Part shown: one piece after another, positions 21,099-32,196 of the stretch
Layout: the number at the start of each line of letters is the position of its first letter
How positions within the stretch are numbered: the stretch's first letter is position 1
Assembly: GCF_902635505.1 (NCBI RefSeq)
Contig: NC_045428.1
Span: 66,845,141-66,909,140, forward strand
Source: Sarcophilus harrisii
Taxonomy: Eukaryota; Chordata; Mammalia; Dasyuromorphia; Dasyuridae
DNA: 64,000 nucleotides
Direction: 5' to 3'
Made by a program: the position numbers and the translations under genes
Notes under the pieces: generated by a model
What the model was told of the DNA's origin: nothing
What the model saw: the letters and a program-made list of their open reading frames with translations, nothing else
Database searches by the model: none

Positions 21099-21345
21099 TC
21101 TGATATGAAATGCTTAGGTTTTCAGGAAGAAAAAGTAGGGGTTAATGAAGATCCTGAAGAGATGCTGCCTTTGGACCTTATATACTCTTGAGTCATTGGC
21201 TCCATCACTACTCTTATTGTGTAGAATGGGTCTTGTCTTTTATGCACCAAGATAGGAAAGGTGAAAGCCACGGGTTTTTATTCTGGAGTCAGGACAGGCT
21301 TCATTTCTATCTACCTATCATCTCCCCCTCCCCACCAACTCTACC

Positions 21346-21512
21346 CCTCTCCGTCTGTCTGTCTCTTTCTGTCTCACTTTCTCTGTTTCTTTCTGTGTGT
21401 GTGTCTCTCTGTCTCTCTGCCTGTTTGTCTGTCTGTCTCTCTTTCTCGGTATCTATTTATCTATTCATTTGTTTATTTATCTATCTATTTATTTATCCAT
21501 TTATTTATATTG
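21346..21512. repeat. (TCTG/TCTA/TTTA)n microsatellite
   Basis: TCTGTCTG and TCTCTG grade into TATCTATTTATC. Repeat-encoded Ser/Val/Cys/Leu frames cross it. Confidence 0.93.
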
Positions 21513-21715
21513 GCAACCAGATTCTTACTCAGTTATGTCTAATTTTACCATATCTTATCTTTTAGGGAGGTAGTCACTCAGGACTAGCTGACAATGTTTC
21601 AGCTATATAAGCATGGTATATGGAAGTTGCCAGAAAAAGGAAGTTGGGGATGCCATAGGAAATGGATATAGAACAGAGACCACAAATAAGTTCAGAAAAC
21701 ATTTAAGAGTCTTTA

Positions 21716-21822
21716 AGTCACAAGTGTGGGGTCACACAGTATCAGAGAATAAATTTGAAATCAAGTCTATCCTTTCTCTAGGTCCAATAGTTTGTCCACT
21801 GGGTCACCTAGCTACCTGTATT
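21716..21822 (-). mobile_element. WSINE1/MAR1-type SINE, diverged
   Basis: GGGGTCACACAGTATCAGAG, AATTTGAAATCAAGTCTATCC, GTCCACTGGGTCACCTAGCTACCT. Confidence 0.75.
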
Positions 21823-22585
21823 TTCTGCCTGGATTTTAATAGCTTTTTTGATAACTGTTTTGTTCCCATGAACTTAAAAAACATTTTATTCTTACTTCCT
21901 TTCACCTTGCTATGCACAAGGTGGTGTACAATTCTTATGTTTCTGTACAGTAGTAAATAACTCAAAAAAAATTCAAGGCCTCATATAACTGAAAGATTGG
22001 TTAACTCTGTTAGTGGTCAATTATCCTGCCAGCAAGTTCACTAAATACAATTAAAACCAAATGGATTTCTTAAAAAAAAAAAAAAAGTCCTTAGTGCACA
22101 CCCTACCCCAGATTCTTGAAGTGAACATGAAACTAAAAGTTTTTTTTTCTCTTTTGTTTTGCTTTTGAAACAATGATGTAATGAATAGAGAGAAATGTCT
22201 CTTTAAAAGATATCAAGGTTTATTGAGGGGGAAAAAATCCTGATCAAGGGAAAACCAAAAGTCATCATGTCCGTCACAAAGCAATAAATCTAACTGTTTA
22301 TTGAAATATGATCTCACCATATGTGTTGTAACAAATCAAATTTCTAATTTAAACAAACTCTCCCTCCAAAAAAAAAAGAAAAGAAAAATATAGCCATGTT
22401 TATTCTTCATGATGTTTGTGAATTTTTTTTGAAAATAATAGTTTTTTTTTTAAATTATTAACAGTGAGATTATAAATGTAGGAAATTTATCATTCCTTCT
22501 AAATTTTCTGAGTAGATTGGAGGTATATTTTTATATGGTCTGTTTAGCATCTGGTATACTAAAAGAATTCTAAAAACCATGACCA
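21823..22585. other. Unassigned AT-rich DNA
   Basis: Several A runs (A15 near 22072-22086) but no family recognised. Confidence 0.35.
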
Positions 22586-22806
22586 GGAATGTATATGTAT
22601 GAGTGAGTGTGTGTGTGTGTGTGTGTGTGTGTATGTATACATTTATATGTATGTGTATATGTAGATGCATTATAGATGTATATGTGTATATATGTATACA
22701 CATGTCTATACATACATGTAGATAAAGATGTATATTTTTAGATAGATTATAGATGAGTAGATGGAAGTGATAGATGATTGATAGATGGATAGATAGATAG
22801 ATAAAT
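22586..22806. repeat. Compound (GT)n/(TATG)n/(GATA)n microsatellite
   Basis: GT units to about 22632, TATGTATA strings to about 22720, and GATAGATA units at about 22786-22803. Confidence 0.93.
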
Positions 22807-22923
22807 AATGTGTATGCTTTTGTATAATTCCAACTGCAAGACAATTGAACAAAAGAAGAAAATCCCATTGTACTGGTAGTATAGAATTACCAATGACTCA
22901 GAAAGCATGAAAAGGCTTTAGGA

Positions 22924-23118
22924 CAGAGATGAGGAACTGGGGGCCTATGGGCTCTATAAAGGCTGCAAAATTATTTGAATAATCAACCATAGGCAATGAT
23001 GAGTTTAAAGCTAAGTACAACAACCTCCCACTACTAAGCTGATAACTTTATGTGGTCTACAAATGATATCCAATGCTATCTAAATGGCTCTTGGTAGAAA
23101 AAAAGTTACCCACCACTG
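22924..23118. mobile_element. Non-autonomous hAT-type DNA transposon, 195 bp
   Basis: Left end CAGAGATGAGGAACTGGGGG, right end CCCACCACTG. Interior phrases CTGCAAAATTATTTGA, TAAGCTGATAACTTTATGTGG and AATGATATCCAATGCTATC match a marsupial hAT family I remember. Target duplication CTTTAGGA / TTTGAGGA, six of eight. Confidence 0.85.
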
Positions 23119-23785
23119 TTTGAGGAAATTATCTAGTTCATCTCCCTAAGTTTAACAATTAAAAACTCTGAAACCTAAGTATTTCCATCCCAGGAGCCTC
23201 TGTGGCTCAGGGGAAACCCTGAGGCAAAGGTGAAAAAATTGCTATGATGAATTGTATTGATGCTATCATTAGAAGTAACACCATGTCCTTTGGAAGACCT
23301 AAATGCCATGACAACATAAGTGAATATCATACTTCAGTTCTACTCAGTATGAAGAATTAATAAAGTATTCAAATTGGAAGGGAAAATGTGGCAGCCTTTT
23401 GCAAATTGTTCCTTATGTTTGACCAGGTTATCTACCTTCACTCTTTGCTATTTGATTTTTTTTTTAAAAGAAAACTCCCATTTCATTTCCCCCCCACATC
23501 TTGTGTTATTAATCCACCCTAAAGTCCAACATCATTCACTTCAGGAAATTTTTCCTTCTAGCAAAGAAAAATCCATCATTCCTCAGCATTTCATTACCTA
23601 CATTCAGAACTACCACAGGGCTTGCTTTTCAGACACTCAAGAGCTTGAATGGGTAGCCATGGTTATCATCCAGTCTGTTAGATGACTTATTGGTTTTTTT
23701 TCTAAATTCAGGAGTCATTTCAGGGGAAACAGTGTTTGTTCTTTTAGGAGTTTTGTTTGGAGAAATAAGTCACTTCAGGAGAAGC
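23119..23785. other. Unassigned non-coding DNA
   Basis: A 103-codon frame at 23374-23685 shows no domain and its start lies in unremarkable sequence. Confidence 0.4.
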
Positions 23786-23787
23786 AA

Positions 23788-23990
23788 TGTTAATATAATG
23801 GAAAGAAGACTAACTGGGCTAGGACTTTGGAGACCTGGTTTTCTAGTCATAATGGTAGATGGAGTATTACCTCTGAAATCAATGAGACCTGCTTCCTAAT
23901 CCCAGCTCAGACACTTTCTATATGTAGAACCACAGTCCTATTAATAAAATCATTAAACCTTTCTCACTTTCAGTTCAATTATGGCAATGC
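23788..23990 (+). mobile_element. MIR (CORE-SINE)
   Basis: AATATAATGGAAAGAAGACTAACTGGG, GGAGACCTGGTTTTCTAGTC, TAATCCCAGCTCAGACACTTTC. The last phrase looks like a repeat of the core, so two overlapping copies are possible. Confidence 0.6.
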
Positions 23991-24151
23991 TCCAGGCTGT
24001 TTCTCTGTTGGTTCTACAGAAGCATCCTCCCCACATTACCAGTAGCACATAGGATAGGACCCGAGAGAAAGATATTATATACTTTATACTATTCCCATAT
24101 GTTTTTGCTTTTGTTTGTTAGATTTCTATCTTTAAAAAGCTTTTCATTTTA

Positions 24152-25092
24152 CAATCAATCCTCAATTTTCCTGGGGGCAATGTTCCTAGAAAATGGTGCA
24201 AAAGTAAAAAAGATGAATGTTGATACTTTGAACCAACAATAAATTGGGGGTTAGGTCCCTGGTTCATCAAAAACTATAATCTTTCATTAAAGATGGCTGA
24301 AAATTCACTTTTATGCATTCAATTTTTTATAATAAATCATTGATTCTGGTAATATGCATTTATCCTAATACAGTAACCAAGTAATAATCCATGAAATGCA
24401 GTATACAAAATAAAATTGGTAACATGCAAAACATTTTTCTGGCTAGTAATTTTCTAGAATTCTGATCATTTGTGCTAATGTCTCAATTAAAAAACCATGG
24501 ATTTCAGGAAATATTCACTGTTACATAAATTTACAATACCTTAAATACTGTGCAACAAGTAAAATTCTTAAAACTAAAACTTTTTTAGAACCTGAACCTT
24601 GCTTTTCATTCTGTCAGACAGCAGTGTGAGGGTATTATACCATATATAACAAATCACTGATTCCTTAACACCAAACTTATTCTGTTAGTAGCTGCTGACA
24701 TTCTGGCCTGGTTTATCTAACACCTTTATTTTCTCACTGAGCTTTATCATTGATGTTGCACACTTGGGCTTAGAACCCAAAGGACTTGTACTATATTTTG
24801 GAGCCATAATTGCAACTCCAAAATTGATTTTTGAATGCTAATAATAAAAATATATATTGAATGCAAGGAGAATTCTTTATTCTACAATGATAGGATGAAC
24901 AAGACTAGTGAAACCACCCAATAGGATACCAGCTGCTCCACAAATTTGCATACACCACACTTTTCATTATCAACTACACATAACCATAAATGTGTCTGGT
25001 CACCAACACAAAAGTGAAAATGAAGTTACTAATAAAATCACATAAATGCATGAAGACACAAAAGTTAAATAAGTAATGTTGAGGATTGACTA
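24152..25092 (-). mobile_element. Tigger/pogo-type DNA transposon, about 940 bp
   Basis: Both ends are visible. Left is CAATCAATCCTCAA after TA; right is TTGAGGATTGACTA before TA. Restoring the usual CAG start gives inverted repeats of the form CAGTCAATCCTCAA with a TA target duplication, as in pogo/Tigger elements. Sub-terminal phrases of the form GCAAAAGTGAAAA recur in opposite arms (GCAAAAGTAAAAA near 24200, ACAAAAGTGAAAA near 25008). The interior carries a transposase N-terminus on the minus strand, so this is an internally deleted, non-autonomous copy. Confidence 0.88.
24621..24807 (-). pseudogene. Tigger-type transposase N-terminus (CENP-B-like helix-turn-helix), remnant
   Basis: The minus-strand frame from 24807 begins MAPKYSTSPLGSKPKC and continues with MIKLSEKIKVLDKPGQNVSSY, a stop codon, then NKFGVKESVICYIWYN. 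Pogo/Tigger transposases start with a basic MAPKRK...GSKPKRK leader. Their helix-turn-helix reads roughly ITLEEKLEVLDR...SVSAIAKKFGVNESTIRTI, so order and spacing agree. The in-frame stop and lack of any DDE catalytic region make this copy dead. In the intact family the domain binds the transposon's inverted ends. Confidence 0.82.
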
Positions 25093-25139
25093 TATATAAC
25101 TTAGAGAGAATAAGCATTTGTTATGGGGAAATCTGTTTA

Positions 25140-25800
25140 AAATGTTCTTATTGATTATTAGCTGAGTTCTCAAGGACATTTTAAGGTCCATAATTATAGT
25201 ATGTCAATATATTGTTTTATTGGCTCATGAAAGATGTTGGATTTCTGATACATAATTTAAATTGCTAGCTTATTATGTCTTGCTAAGTATCTAGTAGATG
25301 CTAAATCTCTGTAGTCTATAATGATATGTTGCACAGTTTTTAGCATTTCCTTACATAACCTGCATCTACAAAAGTATAGATTCCTTAGAAATTAGCCCAT
25401 TAGTGGTAATGACTTGGTTCTGAGCTGTCATCATAAACTCCTTTTTACAAATAAATATGCATAATTCTGTCATTTCATTGATAATATTGATGTTACTCAT
25501 GTAGAATATTTTTATTCTACTCTTGGATTCTTATCTGTTTCATAGGCTGCATTCACAGCTAAGAATCTTTTAGTTGTGATCATCAAATCAAATGGTATAT
25601 AGTAGTTTATGGAGTTTACACTTTCCCTTTGAAGAGATGTCTGTTTATTTCAAAAATGTTTCTATTGGTTTTTGACCCATTTGGCTTGGGCCCTGAGAAT
25701 AGCTATCAATCTTTCCCCTCATCAACTTGAAAATATTTCTCTTCATAGTTCCATTGCGGGTAAAGGTGATAATGGTTCTTGTTCATCCTGATTTTCTCAT
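25140..25800 (-). mobile_element. Decayed LINE, C-terminal region resembling Dong/R4 (Mam_R4-like)
   Basis: On the minus strand one frame gives KKEFMMTAQNQVITTNG. A neighbouring frame gives CRLCKEMLKTVQHIIIDY RDLASTRYLARHNKLA and, further on, IMDLKMSLRTQLIINKN. This order matches the C-terminal part of R4-type LINE proteins. There, FxxAAQDQAxxTN is followed by a Cys-x2-Cys...His...Cys knuckle ending ETVQHIISGCxxLAxxxYxxRHNxVA, and then the LLWDFxIxTDxLIxxNxPD start of a restriction-like endonuclease. The fourth knuckle ligand is Tyr here. Frame changes and stops show long decay. The 5' limit is not defined. Confidence 0.62.
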
Positions 25801-26690
25801 TAATGAATTAAGAGCAAGTTACTTAATGTCTTAGACTCACAGGTTCTCTATCAGCTCTGATATTCTATTTTTCTGTAACAGGAATTGCATTTTGTTAATT
25901 TAGAAAATTGCATGTTTTCATTTTCTTTCAAAAGATTAACAATTTTTATTTCAGACTCAGTAAATAATAACAATGGAATCTAACTTAGCTCCTCCCCAGC
26001 ACCAGGGAATTGAGGGTGGTTCTTCTTGTTTCCATTGAATCCACAGCTGGAGAGCTTCCAAATATGGGCTTGAATCCATAAGACTAAACACATGGGATTA
26101 ATTTTTATTGAGTCAGTGTAATTGTCAGAAGTACCACTATCCAATAAAGGATAGAGTTATCTTTTAGTAGGGCATCAAATGCTCCACATTTGAACTAATT
26201 AAAACTATGGCAGGGATTAAACAACAATGAACATTCTATAGAGTGGGGTTGGAAAAAGATAAAAATCTGAATTAAAGCTAAATTTGACTCTCTAACCTAC
26301 ACCACTCTAACCTTGCAAACTAATCATTCCAACATGTAGTCAGCAAAATAGCAACCTTGGGTAAGAGAAGGTCATGCAATGGCAAGGATAATTAATTCAT
26401 CCAATTATTATTCATTCTATTATTGTTTATTACATTAAGAACATTGTTCTTTAAGTTCTGGATACAATGACAAAATCAAAACAATGCTTGTCTACCTCAG
26501 TTTCTTCATTTGTGAAATGTGGAGGATATTATTTACATTACTTATTTTATAAGGAGAAATAATAGATTATTTTTAAAGCATAGAATAACTGTAAATGAAA
26601 GCAAAACACAATAAAAGTCAAGAGATAAAACATGAGTAAAATGGCTCCTGGCTACTTTGCAATTATTTCTTGTTATTCTCTTTATATTTA
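25801..26690. other. Unassigned non-coding DNA
   Basis: May contain further upstream parts of the R4-like LINE, but no frame is readable. Confidence 0.35.
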
Positions 26691-26699
26691 TTCTATATA

Positions 26700-26842
26700 T
26701 AATTATAGACGTACTTGGTGTCTTCCTCAATTATACTATATGCTCCTTGAGAATAAGAATTATTTCATTTTTTATATTTACATATTCAGTGCTTAGCACA
26801 GTACAATGCACATAGAAAATACTTCATAAATATGTATTGATT
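26700..26842 (+). mobile_element. L2 3' end
   Basis: ATGCTCCTTGAGAATAAGAA, CAGTGCTTAGCACAGTACAATGCACATAG, ATACTTCATAAATATGTATTGATTG. The TTGA-type terminal repeat continues after the SINE insertion at 27016-27033. Confidence 0.88.
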
Positions 26843-26967
26843 GGGGCAGCTAGATGGCATAGTGGATAGAGGACCTGAGTTCAAATCTGACCTCAGACAC
26901 TTAATACTTCCTAGCTGTGTGACCCTGGGCAAGTCACTTAACCTTCAGCCTCAGCAATTGCCTCAGC
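26843..26967 (+). mobile_element. WSINE1 SINE inserted in the L2 tail
   Basis: GGGGCAGCTAGATGGCATAGTGGATAG head, GACCTGAGTTCAAATCTGACC, CTGTGTGACCCTGGGCAAGTCACTTAACC. About 20 bp between GATAGAG and GACCTGAG, normally CACCAGCCCTGAAGTCAG-like, is missing. TATTGATTG precedes the SINE and TTGATTG units follow it, consistent with insertion into the L2 terminal repeat. Confidence 0.93.
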
Positions 26968-27033
26968 AATATATATAGATATATACATATATATGTATAT
27001 ATCTATATAGAGAGATTGATTGATTGATTGATT
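26968..27033. repeat. (AT)n and (TGAT)n tail microsatellite
   Basis: ATATAGATATA and TATATGTATA units are the expanded SINE tail; the TGATTGATTGAT units belong to the L2 end. Confidence 0.88.
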
Positions 27034-28158
27034 AGGGTTTCAATGCATGAAAATGGAGGTAGGACTTTCCAGATATTGCAAACAGTATGAATTAGGACAA
27101 AGAGTTGGGAAGTCCAAAGGGAGATTTAATGTCTCCATGTAATTGACTCTTCATTAAAATTCTTTTTTAAAAAAATGTAGTCCTGGGCCCTTGACTGGGA
27201 AGTTGACAGTGTATCTTTTTCCTTCTATCAACTTCAAGACCAAAAAGCTCCCCAATATGACCTTAGGGTCATAGGGCTGAACAATTACACTTAAAGGTTT
27301 GACTGACCTTCTTCAATGCTGCTTCCCACTGGAAAAGAAAAGTGGGATTAACACTCTTCGCTAAAACTACCCCATCCAGGCCCAAACAAATCAAACAATT
27401 TTATTTTTGAACGGTTTCCACTCAGTTAAGCCTCTTGGGTCATTCAGTTTAGAAAATGAATTTCTTTACAATGAAAATGTATTTGGCAGCCCCTCTGTGG
27501 ACAAAGTTCATCTTAAGGGCAAAAACTAAGAAATTCTCACTGTGTAATTAGGTCACATTAATGGTTACTGAGGAGAAGAAGCTCAGGTTTAGGCAAAATT
27601 TAATGCATGAAATGGATAACTGATCTTTTATACCATGCTTTACATAATTATCAATTGTTTTTACTAAATATGTGCTTTGAATTAAATCCTTCTCCCCTCA
27701 TTATTACCCTTGCCCTTCTTGGGATTTCCTTTTCTTTATGCATTTTCATTTAAAACTAAAGCGACATCAGGATAATGGATCTGAAGTCTCTACTTCTAAT
27801 ACAAAGAGGGAAAATAAATGATAAATGAATGAGGTTTTAAGCTATGATAAAGTTGCCCTCAAAATCTCTAGGTGAATGGAGGGGAGTAGAAACTTCCCAT
27901 TTGAGTAGAATTCAAAATGGAGAGAATGCTACCATTTTAATTACCAGAATTATTGAATCTCAGCATTGGACAGAGCCCAACCTTTTCTACAATATTTTAC
28001 CTAGCAAGGTACCATCCAGATTTTATTAGACTAATTTTCTTTATCTTCCTTTTAGTGAAAGGTCAGGAATCACCATCACTTAGACAGCCCATTTTGCTTT
28101 CAGCTAGTTGTCATTATTAGGAAGCATTTTTTCTTATCCTAAGTCAGAGGGTAGTGCC
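27034..28158. other. Unassigned non-coding DNA
   Basis: Repeat-poor by eye. A short MIR-like phrase near 27950-27985 is too weak to call. Confidence 0.35.
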
Positions 28159-28159
28159 A

Positions 28160-28305
28160 TCTGGAATAAATGGACCACAGTCAGAAAAACCTGTTTTCAA
28201 GTCATCATTCTGATATATATTGGTTGTGTTATCCTGGGCAAATCATTTCACTTCTCAATGACCTAGATATCTCTCTAAGATCATATGTTGCAGAGAAGGT
28301 GAGGA
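28160..28305 (+). mobile_element. MIR (CORE-SINE)
   Basis: CCACAGTCAGAAAAACCTG, TTCAAGTCATCATTCTG, GTGTTATCCTGGGCAAATCATTTCACTTCTC. Confidence 0.75.
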
Positions 28306-29355
28306 GTCACAGTTCTAATTTTTTTTAAGTCTATATCTTCTTTATTTACAAATTCCATCTACTGATTGTTCCACCTTTCTTCTTAAAACATACATTTTCC
28401 TATTAAGCCTGAATTTTAGAGAATGTCCAGATCAGAGACATCCATGTAGGACATGTCAAAGACCTGCTTCTGGGATAAGACATGCTATGGATGGGAACCG
28501 TATTTTATGATTTTGTCAAGTAGAACTTGTTGAAAGTCATTTATCTTCAGGATTTTAATCCATTTGCCATTTCTTTCATTCTCCCTGTGCCCATTTTCTA
28601 AATATATGTAATGAGGACTATCCCAAATCAATAAATCCTTCAGTAGTGAATATGCTTTTCCAGAAGGGAACAGGACAATTCAGTCCACACTCTTGAGTTA
28701 GAAAGGCAGGCATGTTAAAATAAATGAGCTGACCACTTCACTCAGTTGTCAATCATTAGTAGTGCTAGTATTTGTTCTCATCCCAGGAATATCAGTGTGC
28801 TATTTGTCTGCTTTTAATTTGATTTGGAAAGATTATGGGAGACCGCAGAATAAGTTCACTGTACCTATGCCAATGCCAAACTGCAGTTGCATTGCCAGAC
28901 AACTTTCTTCTGTATATTAGACCTTAAGTTATCCTCAAAAAATTGGATGAAATTTCTCACTTTTCCTTCTAGACTGGGTTTGCTGCATTTCATTGTGTTG
29001 ACCAGTAAAGATGGCATGCTTTGGAGGCATATGGAACATTTAAAACTAAATATGTAGAAGCTAAATGCTCCTTACCAATGACAGAAAGAATTTGTGATTC
29101 ATACAAAGATCTTTATTACAGATTTGTTGTTCTGGGTTTTTTCTAAGTAAGTCTGTTCACAGGTTTTTTTTTCCTAGCTCTATTGATATTATTATACCTA
29201 AGAAAAGTGATGATAATAGTTAACACTATATAGCAAAGGGTTATAAGACATTTTTCCCTGGATTATTTCATTTGAGAATACACTTCTTTGAATTTTGATC
29301 TTCTCTTTCTCAACTTCTTTAGTTTGTTCTTGTTCTTGTCTTTTATTTACAGGTC
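28306..29355. other. Repeat-poor unassigned stretch
   Basis: About 1 kb with no recognised element apart from a doubtful MIR3-like phrase near 29208-29275. Confidence 0.35.
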
Positions 29356-29359
29356 TCTT

Positions 29360-29560
29360 TTAATTAACCAACATGTATTTAAGTGCCTACTATGTGCCAG
29401 GCACTGTGCTAACTAAGCATAGGAGCTCTATATGCTAAAATGAGACAATGTTTGCCTTTATGTAGGTTATATTGTATTAGGAGCATGTAACATGTCAACC
29501 AAACAATAAGTACTTATTAAGCACTTACTATGTGTCTGTCTCTGTCTTAAGCCCAGATGG
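29360..29560 (+). mobile_element. Two tandem 5' ends of GTGCCAGGCACTGTGC-family repeats
   Basis: The hallmark TACTATGTGCCAGGCACTGTGC occurs at about 29388. A second start, CAATAAGTACTTATTAAGCACTTACTATGTG, appears at about 29505, so two copies abut. Confidence 0.8.
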
Positions 29561-29629
29561 TGGGAATTTTGGTGGGGGAGGGGATAGGTAAGTGGAGGTA
29601 GAAATGTAAAGTGTTATATTTGAGATTTT

Positions 29630-30055
29630 AAATATCAACCTTCCAGATACAATATGGGAAGAATTATGTCTAGGCAGCAGTACATGTGGAAAGAACTAGA
29701 AATATGAATGGACTCAACATTTGATAATGTCAGTGGTGTGATACAGAAGCCAAAAAATCTAGTACAGTCTTAGAATATTTTAAAAGATACCTATTGTTCA
29801 GGAATAAGGAAGTGATACCCCCTTGGTCCACTCTGTCTACTTTTTTCTGGTCAAATCATATCTGAAGTACTGAGTTCAATTATAGAGGTTCTTCTGAAGA
29901 GGTTCATTGATAATCTAGAGAGCATTCAAGGAAGAGCATCCAAGATGGTGAAGGAATGAACTCTTTACATATGAGGGTCAATTAAAGGAGCAATACAGGA
30001 ATAGGATTTCAAGCATCAGAAGGGCAATCATGTCCAAGAGAATTAAGGTTTTGGA
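29630..30055 (+). mobile_element. L3/CR1 LINE 3' region
   Basis: Typical CR1/L3 3'-UTR order: GTGATACAGAAGCCAAAAAATC, then GGTCAAATCATATCTGAAGTACTG, GTTCAATTATAG, AGAGCATTCAAGGAAGAGCATCCAAGATGGTGAAGG. Moderately diverged. Confidence 0.78.
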
Positions 30056-30238
30056 TCATCTATTTGGAGCTGAAATGGATACTAGATGCATCATGTCCAA
30101 CCTCCTCATTTTAAAGATGAGGAAACGGAGGCAAAAAGACAATAATTAAAACAGCCAGATTTTAATTACTAATATGAAACAAGATCTGAACTCAGCTCTT
30201 TCTTCAAGTCCAGCATTTTATCCACTGTACCACTTCAT
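30056..30238 (-). mobile_element. MIR (CORE-SINE)
   Basis: TCATGTCCAACCTCCTCATTTTAAAGATGAGGAAACGGAGGC, then TCTGAACTCAGCTCTTTCTTC and ATCCACTGTACCAC. Confidence 0.85.
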
Positions 30239-30805
30239 TCAGCTTGGTGATGAAAACAGTCCTAAATAAAGGACCAGAAAATAAGATCATAAAAAAATCA
30301 AGAGCAAAAGATTGGTCATGAAATGGAGAAATTTTGAAAGCAAGCACACTTACTGAGGATGTCTTTCCTAAAGCAGAAAAATAGAGACCAAAAAGAGAGA
30401 GAAGGAAGGTGAAAATAGACACATATAACTGGATTTTTCCATCTATAGAATAAGAGTTCTACTACTTTTTGTTTATTTGAATTTTTGCCCAGAATCTGAT
30501 ATAACACCTCATGAAATCTTAATACTAAAATGACTCACAGAAGTACACAGTGCAGTTTGTGAAATAATACTCTTCAGGAATATAACAGAAAGGTTCAGAT
30601 AGTGAAATCAGGTCAGATTTTGATATCTTTTTGGTTGTTAATGCCAAATAGAGTAGGTGTTGCAATAGCTGATATAGTGAATTGAAAAAAATTATGAATG
30701 TATGACTTCTGATACTCTGAGAAATAATGTTCCCCTAAGTATCCACTCAAAACTGCAAATCTTTTATTTCACTTTTTTATTACTGCTTGAAATTTCACCA
30801 ATTAG
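30239..30805. other. Unassigned non-coding DNA
   Basis: Two overlapping minus-strand frames near 30204-30507 show no family. Confidence 0.35.
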
Positions 30806-30929
30806 AAAAGAAAAAAGGAAGGAAGGAAGGAAGGAAGGAAGGAAGGAAGGAAGGAAGGAAGGAAGGAAGGAAGGAAGGAAGGAAGGAAGAAAAGGAAGAA
30901 AGGAAAGGAAAGGAAAGAGGGAGGGAGGA
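30806..30929. repeat. (GGAA)n microsatellite
   Basis: About 20 near-perfect GGAA units, then AAAGGAAAGG variation, ending at the repeat start at 30930. Confidence 0.97.
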
Positions 30930-30990
30930 AGCATTTATTAAGCATTTACTATTATATGCCAAGCATTGTGCTAAGTATTTAGGGTAACAA
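30930..30990 (+). mobile_element. 5' end of GTGCCAGGCACTGTGC-family repeat
   Basis: AGCATTTATTAAGCATTTACTATTATATGCCAAGCATTGTGCTAAG. Truncated after about 60 bp. Confidence 0.75.
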
Positions 30991-30999
30991 GCATATTAC

Positions 31000-31855
31000 C
31001 AATGACTTAGTTGAAGACCTAGAAGAAGAAAACTTGGTTATCATATTTACAGATGTAAACCACAAGACTGGGAGTTAATGCTAGCAAATTTGATGACAAA
31101 ATCAATAACCAAAAGGATTTTTATTAATTTGAAAAAAGGGCCCAAGCTAACAAGATAACGTTTAATAGGGAGAATGAAAAAATTAAAGCCTTTTAGTTAC
31201 ATTTTTAAAAATTAACTATATGAATACAAGATGTGAAAGGAACAGATTAGAAGCATTGCATATGAAAAGACAAGGGATTTTAGATGATTGTAATTAAGCA
31301 ATCCAGACATGCATCAATAGTCTAATGTGACAATCAAAAAGGCGATGGAATTTTGGGTTACCTCATCAGAAGACCAGTATCCACAACAAAGAAAGTCGTT
31401 GTCCCATTGAGCTCTGAGCTAGTCAAACCAGCCCTGTGATGTAGTACTCAGTTCCAGATGTCACATGTTAAGAGGAACTTTAGCATACTGAAGAGTTCTC
31501 GGAGTGTGTGATGACCAGTGTGATGAAAAATCTGGAAATCACTTTGCATAAGGAAAAAATTGAAGGATCTGGGGAATATTTATCTCAGAGAAGAGGAGGC
31601 TTATGGAGTGCTATTTTTAAATGCTTGAAGAGCTATAATATTAATAAGATAGATTTGTTATATATAAGTGACTCCAGAGGAGAGAACTAAGATCTATAGG
31701 TAGAAGTTACAGAAAAGCAGATTTTGACTCAATATAAAGAAGAACTTTTTAACAAATATAAAGAAAAAGGAAGTTTCACAATGTAGTGAGATTCACACCA
31801 TTAAAATTGTTCAAGCAAAGGCTAGATTGTCTATATAGAATAGTAATAATACCTT
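31000..31855 (+). mobile_element. L3/CR1 LINE 3' region, left part
   Basis: Phrases in L3 order: TCAAAAAGGCGATGGAATTTTGGG, CCTGTGATGTAGTACTCAGTTCCAGATG, TATTTATCTCAGAGAAGAGGAGGC, AGTGACTCCAGAGGAGAGAACTA, GAAGTTACAGAAAAGCAGATTTTG, TCAAGCAAAGGCTAGATTGTC. Interrupted on the right by a SINE. Confidence 0.82.
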
Positions 31856-31939
31856 ATTATATTTGTATATAATATACATAATGAGGGCTAGCCCGGGTAT
31901 GCCCGGTTCTCTTAAAATTGTGATGTCTTTGGTTCAGAG

Positions 31940-32196
31940 AGGTGATTTGTGTTATTGTTGCTGTTCAGTTATTTTTGAGTCATGTCTGCCTCTTCCTGAT
32001 CTTATTTGGGGATCTTCTTAGCAAAGATATCGGAGTTTATCATTTCATTCTTCAGCATTTTACAGAGGCAACAGTTTTAAGTGACTTCTTCAGGATCACA
32101 CATATAATAAGTTTCTGAAGCCAGATTTGAATTTAGGAAGATAATTCTTCCTGACTCTTGGCCCAACACCCTATCCACTATGCCATCAAGCTGGGA
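31940..32196 (-). mobile_element. MAR1-type SINE, nearly full length, inside L3
   Basis: Inverted: GTTGCTGTTCAGTTATTTTTGAGTCATGTCTG, CTTAGCAAAGATATCGGAG, CAGATTTGAATTTAGGAAGATAATTCTTCCTGACTC, CCCTATCCACTATGCCATCAAGCTG. It splits the L3 copy. Confidence 0.93.
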
